Positions 1 to 9,624 of a stretch of DNA of 64,000 nt are shown in pieces. The notes under the pieces are model-generated. The model was given only the letters and a program-made list of their open reading frames with translations, did no database searches and had not been told where the DNA came from. Numbering within the stretch: the first letter of the stretch is position 1; the number at the start of each line of letters is the position of its first letter. Made by a program: the position numbers and the translations under genes. This DNA comes from Flavobacterium praedii. GTDB lineage: Bacteria > Bacteroidota > Bacteroidia > Flavobacteriales > Flavobacteriaceae. The DNA lies in NCBI RefSeq assembly GCF_026810365.1, contig NZ_CP113948.1, positions 1,265,001-1,329,000 of the forward strand. Direction: 5' to 3'.

Positions 1-808
1 CATTTGGAGTAGCAGATTTCAAAACAAAGTTATCTTCGTTTGTAGTCATCACACCGTACTTATTATTAATTGCTAACAAAGCTTGAGATTTAGCTAAAGT
101 TGGATTAATCTTAACAAGTCTCATTGCTAAACGAAGACGCAATGAATTAGCATATTTTATCCATAAATTACGTTTACCTCCATAATTAGATTGATCAATA
201 TTCTCAACTGGTTTTGCATTTGAATCTGCTCCAATCATTAATTGATTAATTGCAGTGTCTAGTTCTGAAAACATTTGTGTATAAACTTGTTCTTGAGAAT
301 CATATTCAACAACTGAATTTTCGGTACCAAATTTTGAATACACAATTGGGCCATAAATATCAGTTACTCTATGCATTCCTTGTACTTTAAGAATTAAAGA
401 GATTGCATAAACATCTTTTGATTTCTCTTTTGCAAGCTGTTCAACTTTTAAAGCATTTGCCATAAAATTACCATATGCAATATTCCAGATAAAACCATTC
501 CAACCATCAATTAGATTGTAAGTCGTATTATTTGACCCACCTGCAAAAGCAGTCGGAGTTGCCATATATCCAGACCAAATATCAGCATTCAAGTTTTGCT
601 GCAATTGATATTGCCATTCAGGCATTTGAATAATTACATTATTGAACATAACTTTCATTGGAGCTGCAACATTACCAAAATCTTGTGATAACATTTCTTC
701 TGTAGCTCCTTTAGGATTGGTATTTGTTGATTCAAAATCACTTGTACATCCTACAGCTGCAATCATCGAAATGTATATAGCAGCTTTTTTTATTTTGTTT
801 ATTTTCAT
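1..808 (-). CDS. SusD/RagB-like outer-membrane lipoprotein, partial
   Basis: This is the surface glycan- or nutrient-binding partner of the SusC transporter next to it. The reading frame starts at the ATG at 806-808 and stays open to the window edge, so only about 269 N-terminal residues are present and the C-terminus is missing. The N-terminus has a lysine-rich start, a hydrophobic stretch and a lipobox ending in AVGC, which predicts a lipid-anchored protein. The following SDFESTNTNP stretch and the later helical sequence resemble the SusD-like families, probably the SusD-like_2 type. It begins 10 bases after the susC stop, so the two are almost certainly co-transcribed from the susC promoter. 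The substrate cannot be read from this fragment. Confidence 0.85.
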   Translation of the reverse strand, partial: MKINKIKKAAIYISMIAAVGCTSDFESTNTNPKGATEEMLSQDFGNVAAPMKVMFNNVIIQMPEWQYQLQQNLNADIWSGYMATPTAFAGGSNNTTYNLIDGWNGFIWNIAYGNFMANALKVEQLAKEKSKDVYAISLILKVQGMHRVTDIYGPIVYSKFGTENSVVEYDSQEQVYTQMFSELDTAINQLMIGADSNAKPVENIDQSNYGGKRNLWIKYANSLRLRLAMRLVKINPTLAKSQALLAINNKYGVMTTNEDNFVLKSATPN

Positions 809-818
809 GATATATTAT

Positions 819-3800
819 TTAGAAAGTAACATTTAAATTTAAACCAATGCTTCTTGTAGAAGGCATTCCAAAAAGATCAACTCCTTGTAGTGTCTCTCCT
901 GAACTTAATGATACATTAGGATCAAAAGGAGCATCTTTATAAATAAAGAACAAGTTTCTTGCAATTAAAGATAAATTTGCAGATTGTATAAATGGAAAGT
1001 TCTTTGTATTAAAAGTATAGCCAAGTGAAATCTCTCTAACATTTACATTTGTTGCAGAATACATATATTCACCAGTTGCTTTATCAATTCCTCCTACAGC
1101 TTTATAGTATTTCTCTGCATCCATAGAAGTTACAGCTACACCATTTTTGTCAACCGCATTTATTGCAACACTACCTGCATTTCTTGCGTCACCAGTTTCC
1201 TTAGAAACACCGTAACCATCAAGAACAGATTGAGTTAAACTCATTACATCTCCACCTACTCTAGCATCAATTAAAACATTTGCAAAGAAAGAACCAAATT
1301 TAAATGCATTTTGAAAACCTAACATATAATTTGGGTTTGCATTACCTACATTTTCATACTGTCCTAATTGTACATTTCCTTTATCGTCTAACAAAATTTG
1401 CCCTTTATCATTACGAAGTAATTTTTTACCTTCGATTACACCAAAAGGTTGCCCTTCAATAAGTGCATAACGATAGTTCATATTATTACCATCTGTCAAA
1501 GTAATTCTACGAGAATCTCCTCCTGATGAAGGAATTTCTTCAACAACATTTTCGTTCAATGAATAATTCACCGTTGCGTCCCATGAAAATTTATCATTTT
1601 TAATAACAGTTCCAGATACTACAAATTCCAATCCTTTATTTGAAATTTTACCAGCATTGATTCCATAATACTGATAACCAAATGGGTTTGTAGCTGGAGC
1701 CAACACTTCAACATATTGATTTTTTGTTTCAGAGTTATAATAAGACAACTCAAAACGCAATTTATTTGAGAACATTCTCCATTCTGTACCAATTTCAAAT
1801 TCTGATTTCAATTCTGGTTTTAAAGATTCTCCTGGTTTTGGACCTACTCTTGGAGATACAATTTGTCCATTTACAATTGTAGAAGTTGGAGAAGTTACAA
1901 AAGGAAAAATATCATTACCTACTTGAGCATATGTAGCTCTAACTTTTCCAAAATTAATCCACTCAGGCATCGTAATCATATCACTTACAATTGCAGTTGC
2001 TCCAGCAGATGGATAAAAATAAGACATCGTATCGGTATTAACCAAAGTTGACGACCAATCATTTCTACCTGCAACGTCTAAATATAACATATCTTTATAT
2101 CCAAAATTAGCAGTTGCAAATACAGAATTAAGCTCTCTTACTCCTCCTACTGTTTGAGAATTTGTAAAATTGTTTGAAAAATTAGCCAAATTAAAATAGT
2201 TTGAGTAAGTTAATCCTCTCCCTGATTTTCCTGAATCTAAAGTTGTAGCTTCATTAGCCAAAGTTTTATTAAAACTTGTTCCAACTATAGAATTAAATGT
2301 CCAAGATGAATTTATGTTTTTGTTTATTGTTGCAATTAAATCACCATAATTTTGAGTGCTTAACGTATTCACATTAATATATCTTCCAGATTCACTTGCA
2401 AGAGCAGGTGTTGTTGTTGCATGCACTTTTTTATCAAAAATACTTTCAATACTATTATAGCTATATCGTCCAGAAATATTTAACCAATCTGCTACTTTGT
2501 AATCTAAAGCCAATGATCCATTAAAGAATTTATTTGAATCTATAGAAGCAGCTTTGTTTGTTAACCAATACGGATTTTGAATAACTTCATTAATTATTGG
2601 ATATTGTTGTGCATTAAGATTTCTTGAAAGATCAAAATTTTGATATTGATCTTTATAAAAACCAAAATCATTTCCTCTAGGCAACAAATAAACCCCAGTC
2701 AATTGATTATAATATAATCCGTTAACAGGTCTATTATTTAACGTTTGAGCAGCATATTTCGCATCTGCAGAAATAGTTAATTTATCATTAAACAATTTAC
2801 CAACTTGACGGATACCAAAATTGTTTTTACTTAAATTATTTCCACCAATAATACCTGAAGCAGTAGTATTAGCATATGATAAATTAGTAGATGCAACTTC
2901 AGAACCTGTTGAAAATTGTAAAGATGAAATTTGAGTAACACCTGTATTAAAATAGTCTTCAACATGATTTTGTGAAGAACCTTTTGCTCCCCAAGATAAA
3001 TCATTACTTAATTTTGTCACACCTAATGATCCTGCATGGTAATCTGTTTGAAATTTAGGCAAATTAGCTACATTATCAAAAGTAGTAACTGAATTAAATT
3101 TTAAATTTGCTTTTTGATTTTTTACTTTTTTTGAAGTCAATAATATAACGCCGTTTGCTCCTTGGCTACCATACAATACAGATGCAGCAGCACCTTTAAG
3201 AACAGTCATACCTTCATAATCATCTGGATTGATAAGAGAGACAACATCACCACCATCACGGCTTCCCCCAGCTTCTGCACCAGAAGCTTCGTTTGGTTGT
3301 GTAGAAGATCCATTAAACAATGGAATACCATCGATAACATACAACGGTTGATTATTTGATACAGAAGAATTACCACGAATTATAACTTTTGTAGATCCAC
3401 CAACACCTGCAGAAGATCGTGTAACAGCAACACCAGCAATTTTACCTGCAATTGTATTTACCAAGTTGGCATCTTTCACTCTTGTCAATTCTTCACCTTT
3501 TAATTCTTGAGCAGCATAAGTAAGCGACTTCTTAGTTTTTTTAACCCCTAACGAAGTTACTACTACCTCTGACAATGCAGTTGAAGATTGCGAAGTCAAT
3601 TTTACTTGAATTTCAGAAGACTCACCCACTGTTATAGTTCTTGAGTCATATCCAACATAGGAAATTACTAATCTCGAACCGACACTTGCATCGATAGTAA
3701 ATTTACCATCGAAATCTGTAGAAGTCCCATTTGAATCTCCCTCTACTTTAACATTTGCTCCCGCCACTGCAGTGCCAGTTGCATCAGAAACAAAACCCTT

Positions 3801-3872
3801 GATTGTTTTCACTTGAGCAAGGGAAACCTGCGCAGTGAAAAGAACCATTACGATTAAAAAAACTTTTCTCAT
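819..3872 (-). CDS. SusC/RagA-family TonB-dependent outer-membrane transporter
   Basis: A TonB-dependent barrel that imports a bound oligosaccharide or other nutrient across the outer membrane together with its SusD lipoprotein. The 1017 residues show a signal peptide ending SLAQ at about residue 19. A carboxypeptidase-regulatory-like beta domain follows (about 22-90), then a plug domain (about 105-245) with the family hallmark PLYVIDGIP, then a long barrel ending in a C-terminal phenylalanine. There is no N-terminal STN extension, so control by an ECF sigma/anti-sigma relay is unlikely. It leads the susCD pair and is divergent from a LytS/LytTR two-component system. Its promoter region carries operator-like repeats, described separately. 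The length is normal for the family; the substrate is unknown. Confidence 0.95.
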   Translation of the reverse strand: MRKVFLIVMVLFTAQVSLAQVKTIKGFVSDATGTAVAGANVKVEGDSNGTSTDFDGKFTIDASVGSRLVISYVGYDSRTITVGESSEIQVKLTSQSSTALSEVVVTSLGVKKTKKSLTYAAQELKGEELTRVKDANLVNTIAGKIAGVAVTRSSAGVGGSTKVIIRGNSSVSNNQPLYVIDGIPLFNGSSTQPNEASGAEAGGSRDGGDVVSLINPDDYEGMTVLKGAAASVLYGSQGANGVILLTSKKVKNQKANLKFNSVTTFDNVANLPKFQTDYHAGSLGVTKLSNDLSWGAKGSSQNHVEDYFNTGVTQISSLQFSTGSEVASTNLSYANTTASGIIGGNNLSKNNFGIRQVGKLFNDKLTISADAKYAAQTLNNRPVNGLYYNQLTGVYLLPRGNDFGFYKDQYQNFDLSRNLNAQQYPIINEVIQNPYWLTNKAASIDSNKFFNGSLALDYKVADWLNISGRYSYNSIESIFDKKVHATTTPALASESGRYINVNTLSTQNYGDLIATINKNINSSWTFNSIVGTSFNKTLANEATTLDSGKSGRGLTYSNYFNLANFSNNFTNSQTVGGVRELNSVFATANFGYKDMLYLDVAGRNDWSSTLVNTDTMSYFYPSAGATAIVSDMITMPEWINFGKVRATYAQVGNDIFPFVTSPTSTIVNGQIVSPRVGPKPGESLKPELKSEFEIGTEWRMFSNKLRFELSYYNSETKNQYVEVLAPATNPFGYQYYGINAGKISNKGLEFVVSGTVIKNDKFSWDATVNYSLNENVVEEIPSSGGDSRRITLTDGNNMNYRYALIEGQPFGVIEGKKLLRNDKGQILLDDKGNVQLGQYENVGNANPNYMLGFQNAFKFGSFFANVLIDARVGGDVMSLTQSVLDGYGVSKETGDARNAGSVAINAVDKNGVAVTSMDAEKYYKAVGGIDKATGEYMYSATNVNVREISLGYTFNTKNFPFIQSANLSLIARNLFFIYKDAPFDPNVSLSSGETLQGVDLFGMPSTRSIGLNLNVTF

Positions 3873-3899
3873 TTTAAATTATTTTTGTTAGTTATGGTG

Positions 3900-3925
3900 T
3901 AAATTTATCGTTAACGTTTTCACAA
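3900..3925 (-). promoter_or_regulatory. Predicted susCD promoter
   Basis: Read leftward, a TTG (complement of 3923-3925) is followed after 15 bases by TAAATTTA (3900-3907). This matches seven of eight positions of the Bacteroidota -7 element TAnnTTTG. The spacing is shorter than the usual 17-23 bases, as might be expected for a promoter that needs an activator. Transcription would start near 3893, about 20 bases before the susC ATG. Confidence 0.45.
3913..3922. promoter_or_regulatory. LacI-type half-operator in the susC promoter spacer
   Basis: AACGTTTTCA here is identical to ten bases at 3999-4008. It lies between the predicted -33 and -7 elements, where a bound protein would block RNA polymerase. 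Only one half matches the GAAAACGTTTTC palindrome well. GalR/LacI-family regulators typically recognise such CG-centred palindromes. No LacI-family gene is present in the window. Confidence 0.4.
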
Positions 3926-3935
3926 AAAAAAAAAA

Positions 3936-3977
3936 TTAAACCAACAGCATTGTTTTTTAAACCAACGACATGTTTTT
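3936..3977. repeat. Tandem direct repeat, two 21-bp units, upstream of susC
   Basis: Units 3936-3956 and 3957-3977 begin with the same ten bases, TTAAACCAAC, and agree at 17 of 21 positions. The 21-bp period places both copies on the same face of the helix. They sit at about -42 to -84 from the predicted susC start site. On the susC-coding strand each unit carries GTTGGTT. LytTR-domain regulators typically bind two imperfect direct repeats with a GTTN(A/G) core at about this spacing, and a LytTR response regulator is encoded next door. Confidence 0.55.
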
Positions 3978-3994
3978 TTCAATATTACGTTTTT

Positions 3995-4008
3995 CGAAAA
4001 CGTTTTCA
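3995..4008. promoter_or_regulatory. GAAAACGTTTTC palindrome, LacI/GalR-like operator
   Basis: A perfect 12-bp palindrome occupies 3996-4007, embedded in CGAAAACGTTTTCA. It is centred 86 bp from the related half-site at 3913-3922, close to eight helical turns, a spacing compatible with looping. It could act on susC, on the divergent kinase gene that starts at 4141, or on both. Confidence 0.45.
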
Positions 4009-4140
4009 TCACTTTATTTTTAATCGATATTCCATATTTTTAGATTTTTATTCAACAAATAAGCGTTTTTAATAACAAAATGATTATTGTTGCAAAATAT
4101 ATACGAATTAACAATTGACTTTTAAAAGTAAAACATCTAA

Positions 4141-5181
4141 ATGAAAAAAATCAATTTTCAAATAAAACTAAAATACCATCTTTGGTTTTGGATTATTTAT
4201 TTCCTTCTTAACTTTTTACGTTGGGGAGCTTATTTCAATGATTACAGCTACTCTTTAAAATCCAATTTGATTGAATTTGCACTTCATATTCCTTTAGTAT
4301 ATTTCAATTTGTTTATACTTGTTCCTTTGTTTGTTTTAAAGTCAAAATATTTTAAATACACCTTATCACTAATCTCAAGTTTAAGTGTGGTTTATTTATT
4401 AAAAACAGGACTAACTTACTTTATTATTTCAAAAAATATTTGGCCGGAAGCCAACCGTGATTATAAACCCTTTGAAATTAATCATATTGTTGCAGTTTGT
4501 ATTGGTGAATTATATGTTTTGGCTATAGCCACATCCATTTATTTAATGCTAACTTGGTTAAAAGAAAGAGAACGTAATAAATCAATATTAGAGAATCAGA
4601 ATAAAATAAAATTGAAATATTTAAAAAACCAAATTCAACCACATTTTTTCTTTAATACGTTAAATAATCTCTACGCTCTTTCATTAGAATCTTCAAATAA
4701 AGTCCCAGATGTAATTATTAAACTTTCAAAACTAATGGAATATGTGTTGTATGACATTGAAAACACAAAATATGTTCCATTAATAAACGAAATTGATTAC
4801 ATTCAAAATTATATCGAAATAGAAAAACTTAGATTTGAAAATGTTGAAGTTTCCATAAACTTAGAATCCAATATCGATACCATAACCGTACCGCCATTAC
4901 TTTTTATTTCACTAATAGAAAATGCGTTTAAACATGGAGGATTAAACAACGAAAATCTCAAGATAAAAATTAATTTTCGGATCATTAAATCTAACCTAGA
5001 ATTTGAAATAATAAATAATTTTGTAATTTCACAACCTGTAAAATCCAAAAAAGGAATTGGATTATCAAATACAAAAAAACGACTCAAACTCATTTATAAA
5101 AATGATTTCATCATAACTCAAATGATTAAATTTAATTTTTATGTTATTAAAATACAAATACCTTTAAATAATGAAGATTAA
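4141..5181 (+). CDS. LytS/YehU-type sensor histidine kinase
   Basis: An inner-membrane sensor kinase of the His_kinase (PF06580) class, which phosphorylates LytTR-type regulators. The 346 residues begin with four predicted membrane helices (about 12-28, 47-65, 72-97, 115-139) and no large periplasmic domain, so the signal may be sensed within the membrane. A short linker leads to the phospho-acceptor motif QIQPHFFFN with His168. The ATP-binding domain follows, with an N-box around LIENAFKHGG and a G-box around KKGIGLSN. The gene overlaps the response regulator by 11 bases, so the pair is translationally coupled. It is divergent from susC, which suggests it governs that locus; this is inference from position. 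Confidence 0.93.
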   Translation: MKKINFQIKLKYHLWFWIIYFLLNFLRWGAYFNDYSYSLKSNLIEFALHIPLVYFNLFILVPLFVLKSKYFKYTLSLISSLSVVYLLKTGLTYFIISKNIWPEANRDYKPFEINHIVAVCIGELYVLAIATSIYLMLTWLKERERNKSILENQNKIKLKYLKNQIQPHFFFNTLNNLYALSLESSNKVPDVIIKLSKLMEYVLYDIENTKYVPLINEIDYIQNYIEIEKLRFENVEVSINLESNIDTITVPPLLFISLIENAFKHGGLNNENLKIKINFRIIKSNLEFEIINNFVISQPVKSKKGIGLSNTKKRLKLIYKNDFIITQMIKFNFYVIKIQIPLNNED

Positions 5182-5872
5182 ATGCGTACTAATTGATGAC
5201 GAACCTTTGGCAATAAAAGTTTTGCTCAATTATTTTGAAAATTTTTCTGATTTTGAAGTATTGGCAACGTTTAATAATTCATTGGATGGATTAGAATTTA
5301 TAAATTCCAATAAAGTAGATGCAGTTTTTCTTGATATAAATATGCCAATGATGACTGGATTTGAATTAATCCGATTACTTGAAAACAAAACACGAATAGT
5401 AATAACTACTGCATTTAGAGAATTTGCTGCCGAAAGTTACGACCTCGAAGTATTGGATTATTTAGTCAAACCTATTCCATTGCCTCGCTTTATAAAATGT
5501 ATTCATAAAATTGAAGGAGAATTCAATTTAAAGAATAATATAAAAACAGAAAATCATCGAGCGGAGCCACATATCTTTATCAAAGTAGATAAAAAAATGG
5601 TGAAAATTAATATTGATGAAATCTTTTTTATCGAAGGGATGAAAGAATACATAAAAGTAGTTACCTCAGACAAAACATACATAACCCATAAATCATTAAC
5701 TTCCCTTACCGAAGAATTACCAACTGAACGATTTATGCGCATTCATAAATCATACACTATTGCTTTAAACAAAGTAAAATCAATAGAAGGAAATCGAATC
5801 CAAATCTCCTCATATACCATTCCAATTGGGCGAAATTATAGTAAAGAAGTTAAAAACAAAATTCTAGAATAA
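5171..5872 (+). CDS. LytTR-family response regulator
   Basis: A two-domain regulator of 233 residues. The receiver domain (about 3-120) has the acidic pair D9/D10, phospho-acceptor D55 in FLDINMP, T79/T80 and K100. The C-terminal LytTR DNA-binding domain (about 133-233) includes FFIEGMKEYIKV and FMRIHKSYTI. LytTR proteins bind pairs of direct repeats. The 21-bp-period repeat at 3936-3977 is the obvious local candidate, about 1.2 kb away. It is translated from an ATG inside the 3' end of the kinase gene. The sugar permease follows after a 194-base gap and could also be a target. Confidence 0.95.
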   Translation: MKIKCVLIDDEPLAIKVLLNYFENFSDFEVLATFNNSLDGLEFINSNKVDAVFLDINMPMMTGFELIRLLENKTRIVITTAFREFAAESYDLEVLDYLVKPIPLPRFIKCIHKIEGEFNLKNNIKTENHRAEPHIFIKVDKKMVKINIDEIFFIEGMKEYIKVVTSDKTYITHKSLTSLTEELPTERFMRIHKSYTIALNKVKSIEGNRIQISSYTIPIGRNYSKEVKNKILE

Positions 5873-6066
5873 GTTCTAGTTAATAATTCGTTTTATTATA
5901 TAAATATCAAAGCAAATTCGCCATTTGTTGAAGAAATATTGTTGTTTATATAAAAATTAAAAACTTTATATCAGAAAATTTTTTTTTAAAACTCTTAACA
6001 AATATATTTACAGTCTTGCAGCATCAAAAATTAATAATTAACAATAAATAATTAAATTTTTAAATT

Positions 6067-7506
6067 ATGAGTTCAGAAAATTCACAAACAAAGTGGGGTC
6101 AATTCATCCCCCTAGTTATCGTATTCTTCTTCTGGGGATTTGTAGCCGCAAGTAACGACATTTTAATTCCTGTTTTCAAAAAAGCATTTGATTTAACCCA
6201 AGGCGAAAGCCAATTGGTTGCTTTTGCATTTTATATTGCCTACACCGTTGGATCACTTATTTACATGGGCGTTTCATTTTTAATCAAAGAAGATTTAGTA
6301 AACAAAATTGGATATAAAAACGGATTGTCACTAGGGTTACTTATTTCAGCCTTAGGAACATTATTGTTTTATCCAGCGGCAAACACTGGATCTTTTGCAT
6401 TAATGCTTGCAGGTCTTTTTATAGTTGGTTTGGGATTTTCACTACAACAAACAGTAGCAAATCCATTGGCAATCGCATTAGGTCCAATCAAAACAGGCTC
6501 ACAACGTTTGACATTAGCTGGTGGTATCAACAATTTAGGTACAACAATAGGTCCACTAATTGTTAGTTTTGCTATATTTGGTTCAAGTACAAATTCAAAT
6601 ACAACTGCTAGTATTGAAAGTGTAAAAATCCCTTACTTAATACTAGGATTTGCCTTTTTATTGGTAGCAATTTTATTAAAATTTTCATCTTTACCTGAAA
6701 GACCAGCATTAATTGAAGAAACAGCATCACATGATGGAAGTGTAGTAAAAAATTCAGCTTTGCAATACCCTCAATTAGTTATGGGAATGATTGCAATATT
6801 TCTTTACGTTGGTGTTGAGGTATCTACTGCTAGTAATTTACCTGCTTATATGGAAAGTAAATTAGGATTCTTAACCAAAGATGTAGCGCCGTACATTTCA
6901 TTATACTGGGCCAGTTTAATGATTGGTCGTTGGACAGGAGCCGTTGAAGCTTTTACAGAAAACATGAGTTTATTAAAAATTTTACGTTTTCTTGCTCCTT
7001 ATTTAGCTTTTGGAGTGTTTTTAGCAGTAAATGCTATTGCCAAACATGATTTAACTCCTTTTTATATTTATGGATTAGTAATTTTGGTTTTAATTGCAGC
7101 TGACATGGCAAGTAAAGGAAATCCAGCCAGAATGCTTCTTATCTTTTCTTCTTTAGGTATTTTAGCCACTGTAATTGGTATGACAACTAGTGGTATGGTA
7201 AGTGTATATGCCCTTACTAGTGTGGGGTTATTTTGTAGTACATTATGGCCATGTATTTTCACTCTAGCAGTAAGTGGATTAGGCAAAAACACAAGCCAAG
7301 GAAGTAGTTTTTTAATTATGATGATAATGGGTGGAGGTTTCGTTAGTGTTTTTCAAGGTAAAATTGCTGAAATTATTGGAATACAAAATAGTTATATTGT
7401 AGGTGTTCTTTGCTTTGCTTATTTAGTATTTTACGCTTGGAAAGTAAGCAGCATTTTAAAATCTCAAGGAATTGATTTTGACCAAAAATTATCTGGAGGG
7501 CATTAG
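6067..7506 (+). CDS. Sugar MFS permease, FHS (FucP/GluP) family
   Basis: An inner-membrane proton-coupled sugar importer of about twelve helices, 479 residues. The N-terminal FFFWGFVAASNDILIP matches the fucose:H+ symporter family, with the conserved Asp31. In FucP the essential glutamate lies in LETAANP. Here the aligned position is glutamine (LQQTVANP, Gln128), as in the glucose/galactose GluP branch, so a hexose other than L-fucose is more likely. It follows the LytTR regulator in the same orientation and ends at a strong hairpin terminator. With susCD it would complete an uptake route across both membranes, but a shared substrate is only inferred. Confidence 0.88.
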   Translation: MSSENSQTKWGQFIPLVIVFFFWGFVAASNDILIPVFKKAFDLTQGESQLVAFAFYIAYTVGSLIYMGVSFLIKEDLVNKIGYKNGLSLGLLISALGTLLFYPAANTGSFALMLAGLFIVGLGFSLQQTVANPLAIALGPIKTGSQRLTLAGGINNLGTTIGPLIVSFAIFGSSTNSNTTASIESVKIPYLILGFAFLLVAILLKFSSLPERPALIEETASHDGSVVKNSALQYPQLVMGMIAIFLYVGVEVSTASNLPAYMESKLGFLTKDVAPYISLYWASLMIGRWTGAVEAFTENMSLLKILRFLAPYLAFGVFLAVNAIAKHDLTPFYIYGLVILVLIAADMASKGNPARMLLIFSSLGILATVIGMTTSGMVSVYALTSVGLFCSTLWPCIFTLAVSGLGKNTSQGSSFLIMMIMGGGFVSVFQGKIAEIIGIQNSYIVGVLCFAYLVFYAWKVSSILKSQGIDFDQKLSGGH

Positions 7507-7559
7507 AAAAGTGTTCAGTATTAAGTTTTTTTTTAGTATTCAGTAAAATGGGTACAAAT

Positions 7560-7598
7560 AAAAATCCCATTTTGCAATTAGCAGAATGGGATTTTTTT
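7560..7598. terminator. Intrinsic terminator after the MFS permease
   Basis: AATCCCATT pairs with AATGGGATT around a loop of about 15 bases, with an A-run before and seven T after (7592-7598). Its position after the permease stop and its symmetric flanks suit termination from either direction. Confidence 0.85.
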
Positions 7599-7712
7599 AG
7601 AATAAAATTTTGATTCTTTTGATTAAAATCAAATCGCTGAGAATAGCATATTTGATTTTTATATGAACCTAGTTCCAAATATAGAATTCTCATTCATTTT
7701 GGAATTAAACTT

Positions 7713-7747
7713 AAAAAGTCCCATTTCTAAATGAAATAGGACTTTTA
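7713..7747. terminator. Intrinsic terminator after transaldolase
   Basis: AAAAGTCC and GGACTTTT form the outer stem of a hairpin extended by ATTTC/GAAAT. It lies downstream of the leftward transaldolase gene and ends in a T-rich tract on that strand. Confidence 0.75.
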
Positions 7748-7799
7748 TTATTTAAATTTCTTCACTGATCATTTAAAACCTGATCACTGAATCTTCATC

Positions 7800-8456
7800 T
7801 TACTTATTCCCTTTTTCAAAATCAGCAACAAACTGAGCCAGACCAATATCTGTTAATGGGTGTTTTAATAAACCGTAAATTGCAGATAATGGACCTGTCA
7901 TTACATCAGCACCAATTTTTGCACAGTTTACAATATGCATTGTATGACGAACAGATGCAGCAAGAATTTGAGTTTCATAACCATAGTTATCATAAATCAA
8001 ACGAATCTCTTCAATAAGAGCTAAACCATCTGTAGAAACATCATCCAAACGACCAATAAATGGAGAAACATAAGTAGCACCCGCTTTGGCAGCCAATAAA
8101 GCTTGACCTGCTGAGAATACTAAAGTTACATTAGTTTTAATTCCTTTATCAGAAAAATATTTTGCAGCCATTACTCCCTCTTTGGTCATTGGTAATTTAA
8201 CCACGATTTGTTCGTGTAAATCTGCCAATTCTTCCCCCTCTTTAATCATTCCGTCGTAATCCAGCGCATTTACTTCTGCACTTACATCACCTTCAACCAA
8301 ATTACAGATGTCTACATAATGTTTTAAAATGTTGTTTTTACCTGTAATTCCTTCTTTAGCCATCAAAGATGGATTAGTCGTAACTCCGTCTAAAACGCCT
8401 AATGCTTGTGCTTCTTTAATTTGAGCTAAATTAGCTGTGTCAATAAAAAATTTCAT
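7800..8456 (-). CDS. tal: Transaldolase, small (TalC/FSA-like) class
   Basis: Pentose-phosphate enzyme moving a dihydroxyacetone unit between sugar phosphates. At 218 residues it belongs to the short class shared by transaldolases and fructose-6-phosphate aldolase. The Schiff-base lysine is Lys87 in VVKLPMT. In E. coli FsaA, aldolase activity depends on Tyr131 in APYVNR. Here the aligned residue is Phe133 (SPFIGR), as in true transaldolases, so I favour transaldolase. Upstream, a TAATTTTG -7 element is seen on the coding strand at 8497-8504, giving a leader of about 35 bases. The gene appears to stand alone. Confidence 0.92.
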   Translation of the reverse strand: MKFFIDTANLAQIKEAQALGVLDGVTTNPSLMAKEGITGKNNILKHYVDICNLVEGDVSAEVNALDYDGMIKEGEELADLHEQIVVKLPMTKEGVMAAKYFSDKGIKTNVTLVFSAGQALLAAKAGATYVSPFIGRLDDVSTDGLALIEEIRLIYDNYGYETQILAASVRHTMHIVNCAKIGADVMTGPLSAIYGLLKHPLTDIGLAQFVADFEKGNK

Positions 8457-8496
8457 AATGTATTTATATTTAATTGTGTGTTTAAAAATTTCGGTG

Positions 8497-8504
8497 CAAA
8501 ATTA
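8497..8504 (-). promoter_or_regulatory. Candidate -7 element for transaldolase
   Basis: TAATTTTG on the minus strand fits TAnnTTTG and lies about 40 bases before the start codon. No clear TTG is seen at the right distance, so the promoter is only half supported. Confidence 0.35.
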
Positions 8505-8594
8505 CGAAATCAATATTAATAAGGATTGAAATTTCAAAAATCAATTTTAAAAAAATAAGAATAATCAAACCAATTTTATAAAGTATACCTTATA

Positions 8595-9398
8595 CTAAAG
8601 TTTATAATGATTCATTAGCATTTTTTCATATACTTTATCTGGAAGAATCCTTTTTAATACAATAGAAAATTTTTGCATAAAAGCACCTACTTTATAATGA
8701 ATCTTAGGGTTTGGATTTTGAATAATTGAATAAACCGCTTCCGCCATTTCATTTGGATTACTACCACTATCTACATGTTCATCCATAGCTTTAAGTGTAT
8801 TACCATAAGCCAACTCATAATCTGAATTTTTTAAAACTGGAGCATGATAACGTCCTGCTGCAATATTGGTAGCAAAATCACCCGGCGCAATATTGGTGAT
8901 TTGAATTCCAATTGATTTCACTTCCATACGCAAGGCTTCTGTAATTAATTCCAAAGCGCCTTTTGAGGCTGAATAAATACTGCGGTAAGGCAATCCCATA
9001 TAACCGGCAATCGAAGTAATATTGATAATCAATCCAGATTTTTGAGCCCTCATTTGAGGTAAAACCGCTTTCATTACTTCAATTGGACCAAAAAAATTCG
9101 TTTCAAAATTATTTCTAATTTCATTCATTGGAATTTCTTCCAAGGGACCAGTGATTCCAACACCAGCATTATTAATTACTACATCCAGCCTTCCGGACTT
9201 AGCTATAACTTCGGCAACAGCCAAATGTATTGAATCAGCATTTCTAACATCTAAAGCAATTAAAGGAAAAATCGAATGAAGAATTCGTTCTGGATTTCTA
9301 CTGGTACCATATACCACAAATCCTTTGTGATGCAAAAATTCACCAATTGACTTTCCTATTCCTGAAGATCCTCCTGTAATTAAAACTACTTTACTCAT
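8595..9398 (-). CDS. Short-chain dehydrogenase/reductase, classical SDR
   Basis: NAD(P)-dependent oxidoreductase of 267 residues with a Rossmann fold. The cofactor motif TGGSSGIG is at residues 8-15, NNAG at 76-79, and the catalytic Ser129, Tyr142 and Lys146 lie in NITSI and YSASK. APGDFATNI follows as the usual PG motif. The start at ATG 9396-9398 gives the normal distance to the glycine motif. The C-terminal part (LKRILPDKVYEKMLMNHYKL) is of the type seen in lipid- or retinol-like SDRs, but the substrate cannot be named. It lies downstream of the SRP RNA gene on the same strand, separated by that gene's terminator. Confidence 0.92.
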   Translation of the reverse strand: MSKVVLITGGSSGIGKSIGEFLHHKGFVVYGTSRNPERILHSIFPLIALDVRNADSIHLAVAEVIAKSGRLDVVINNAGVGITGPLEEIPMNEIRNNFETNFFGPIEVMKAVLPQMRAQKSGLIINITSIAGYMGLPYRSIYSASKGALELITEALRMEVKSIGIQITNIAPGDFATNIAAGRYHAPVLKNSDYELAYGNTLKAMDEHVDSGSNPNEMAEAVYSIIQNPNPKIHYKVGAFMQKFSIVLKRILPDKVYEKMLMNHYKL

Positions 9399-9478
9399 TG
9401 TTTAACTTTAAGAATTATATAAATTGTAAACATTTACACTTCAAATCTAATTCATTTAAATCAGAAACGACCTAAAAT

Positions 9479-9502
9479 AAAAAAATCCTCCCGAAGGAAG
9501 AC
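9479..9502 (-). terminator. Terminator of the SRP RNA gene
   Basis: On the minus strand TCTTCC and GGAGGA pair around a UUCG tetraloop, followed by seven T. It lies 26 bases after the predicted 3' end of the RNA. Confidence 0.85.
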
Positions 9503-9527
9503 TACTTTTTGTAATTTTATAAAAAAT

Positions 9528-9620
9528 GGCAAGCGACCTACATCGCACCGCTCAACCACGTACCCTTGCTATGTTCCCATCCTGGGGGAGTCTGCAGGAG
9601 CTGGTCGTGTAGGACTTGCC
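9528..9620 (-). ncRNA. ffs: Signal recognition particle RNA, small bacterial type
   Basis: The RNA partner of Ffh, which targets ribosomes making membrane and exported proteins. On the minus strand the ends GGCAAG and CTTGCC pair, as do the inner arms CCTACA and TGTAGG, making one long hairpin of about 93 bases. At its tip is the conserved domain IV shape: CCCCAGG on the 5' side, a GGAA tetraloop (complement of 9574-9577), and AGCAAGGG on the 3' side. The pairs closing the tetraloop differ from the E. coli form, but the asymmetric-loop bases are kept. It has its own promoter and terminator. Confidence 0.88.
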
Positions 9621-9624
9621 GGTG

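Noticed and set aside
7800-8456. Fructose-6-phosphate aldolase instead of transaldolase
   Set aside because: The position equal to FsaA Tyr131 is Phe133 here, as in transaldolases of this size class.
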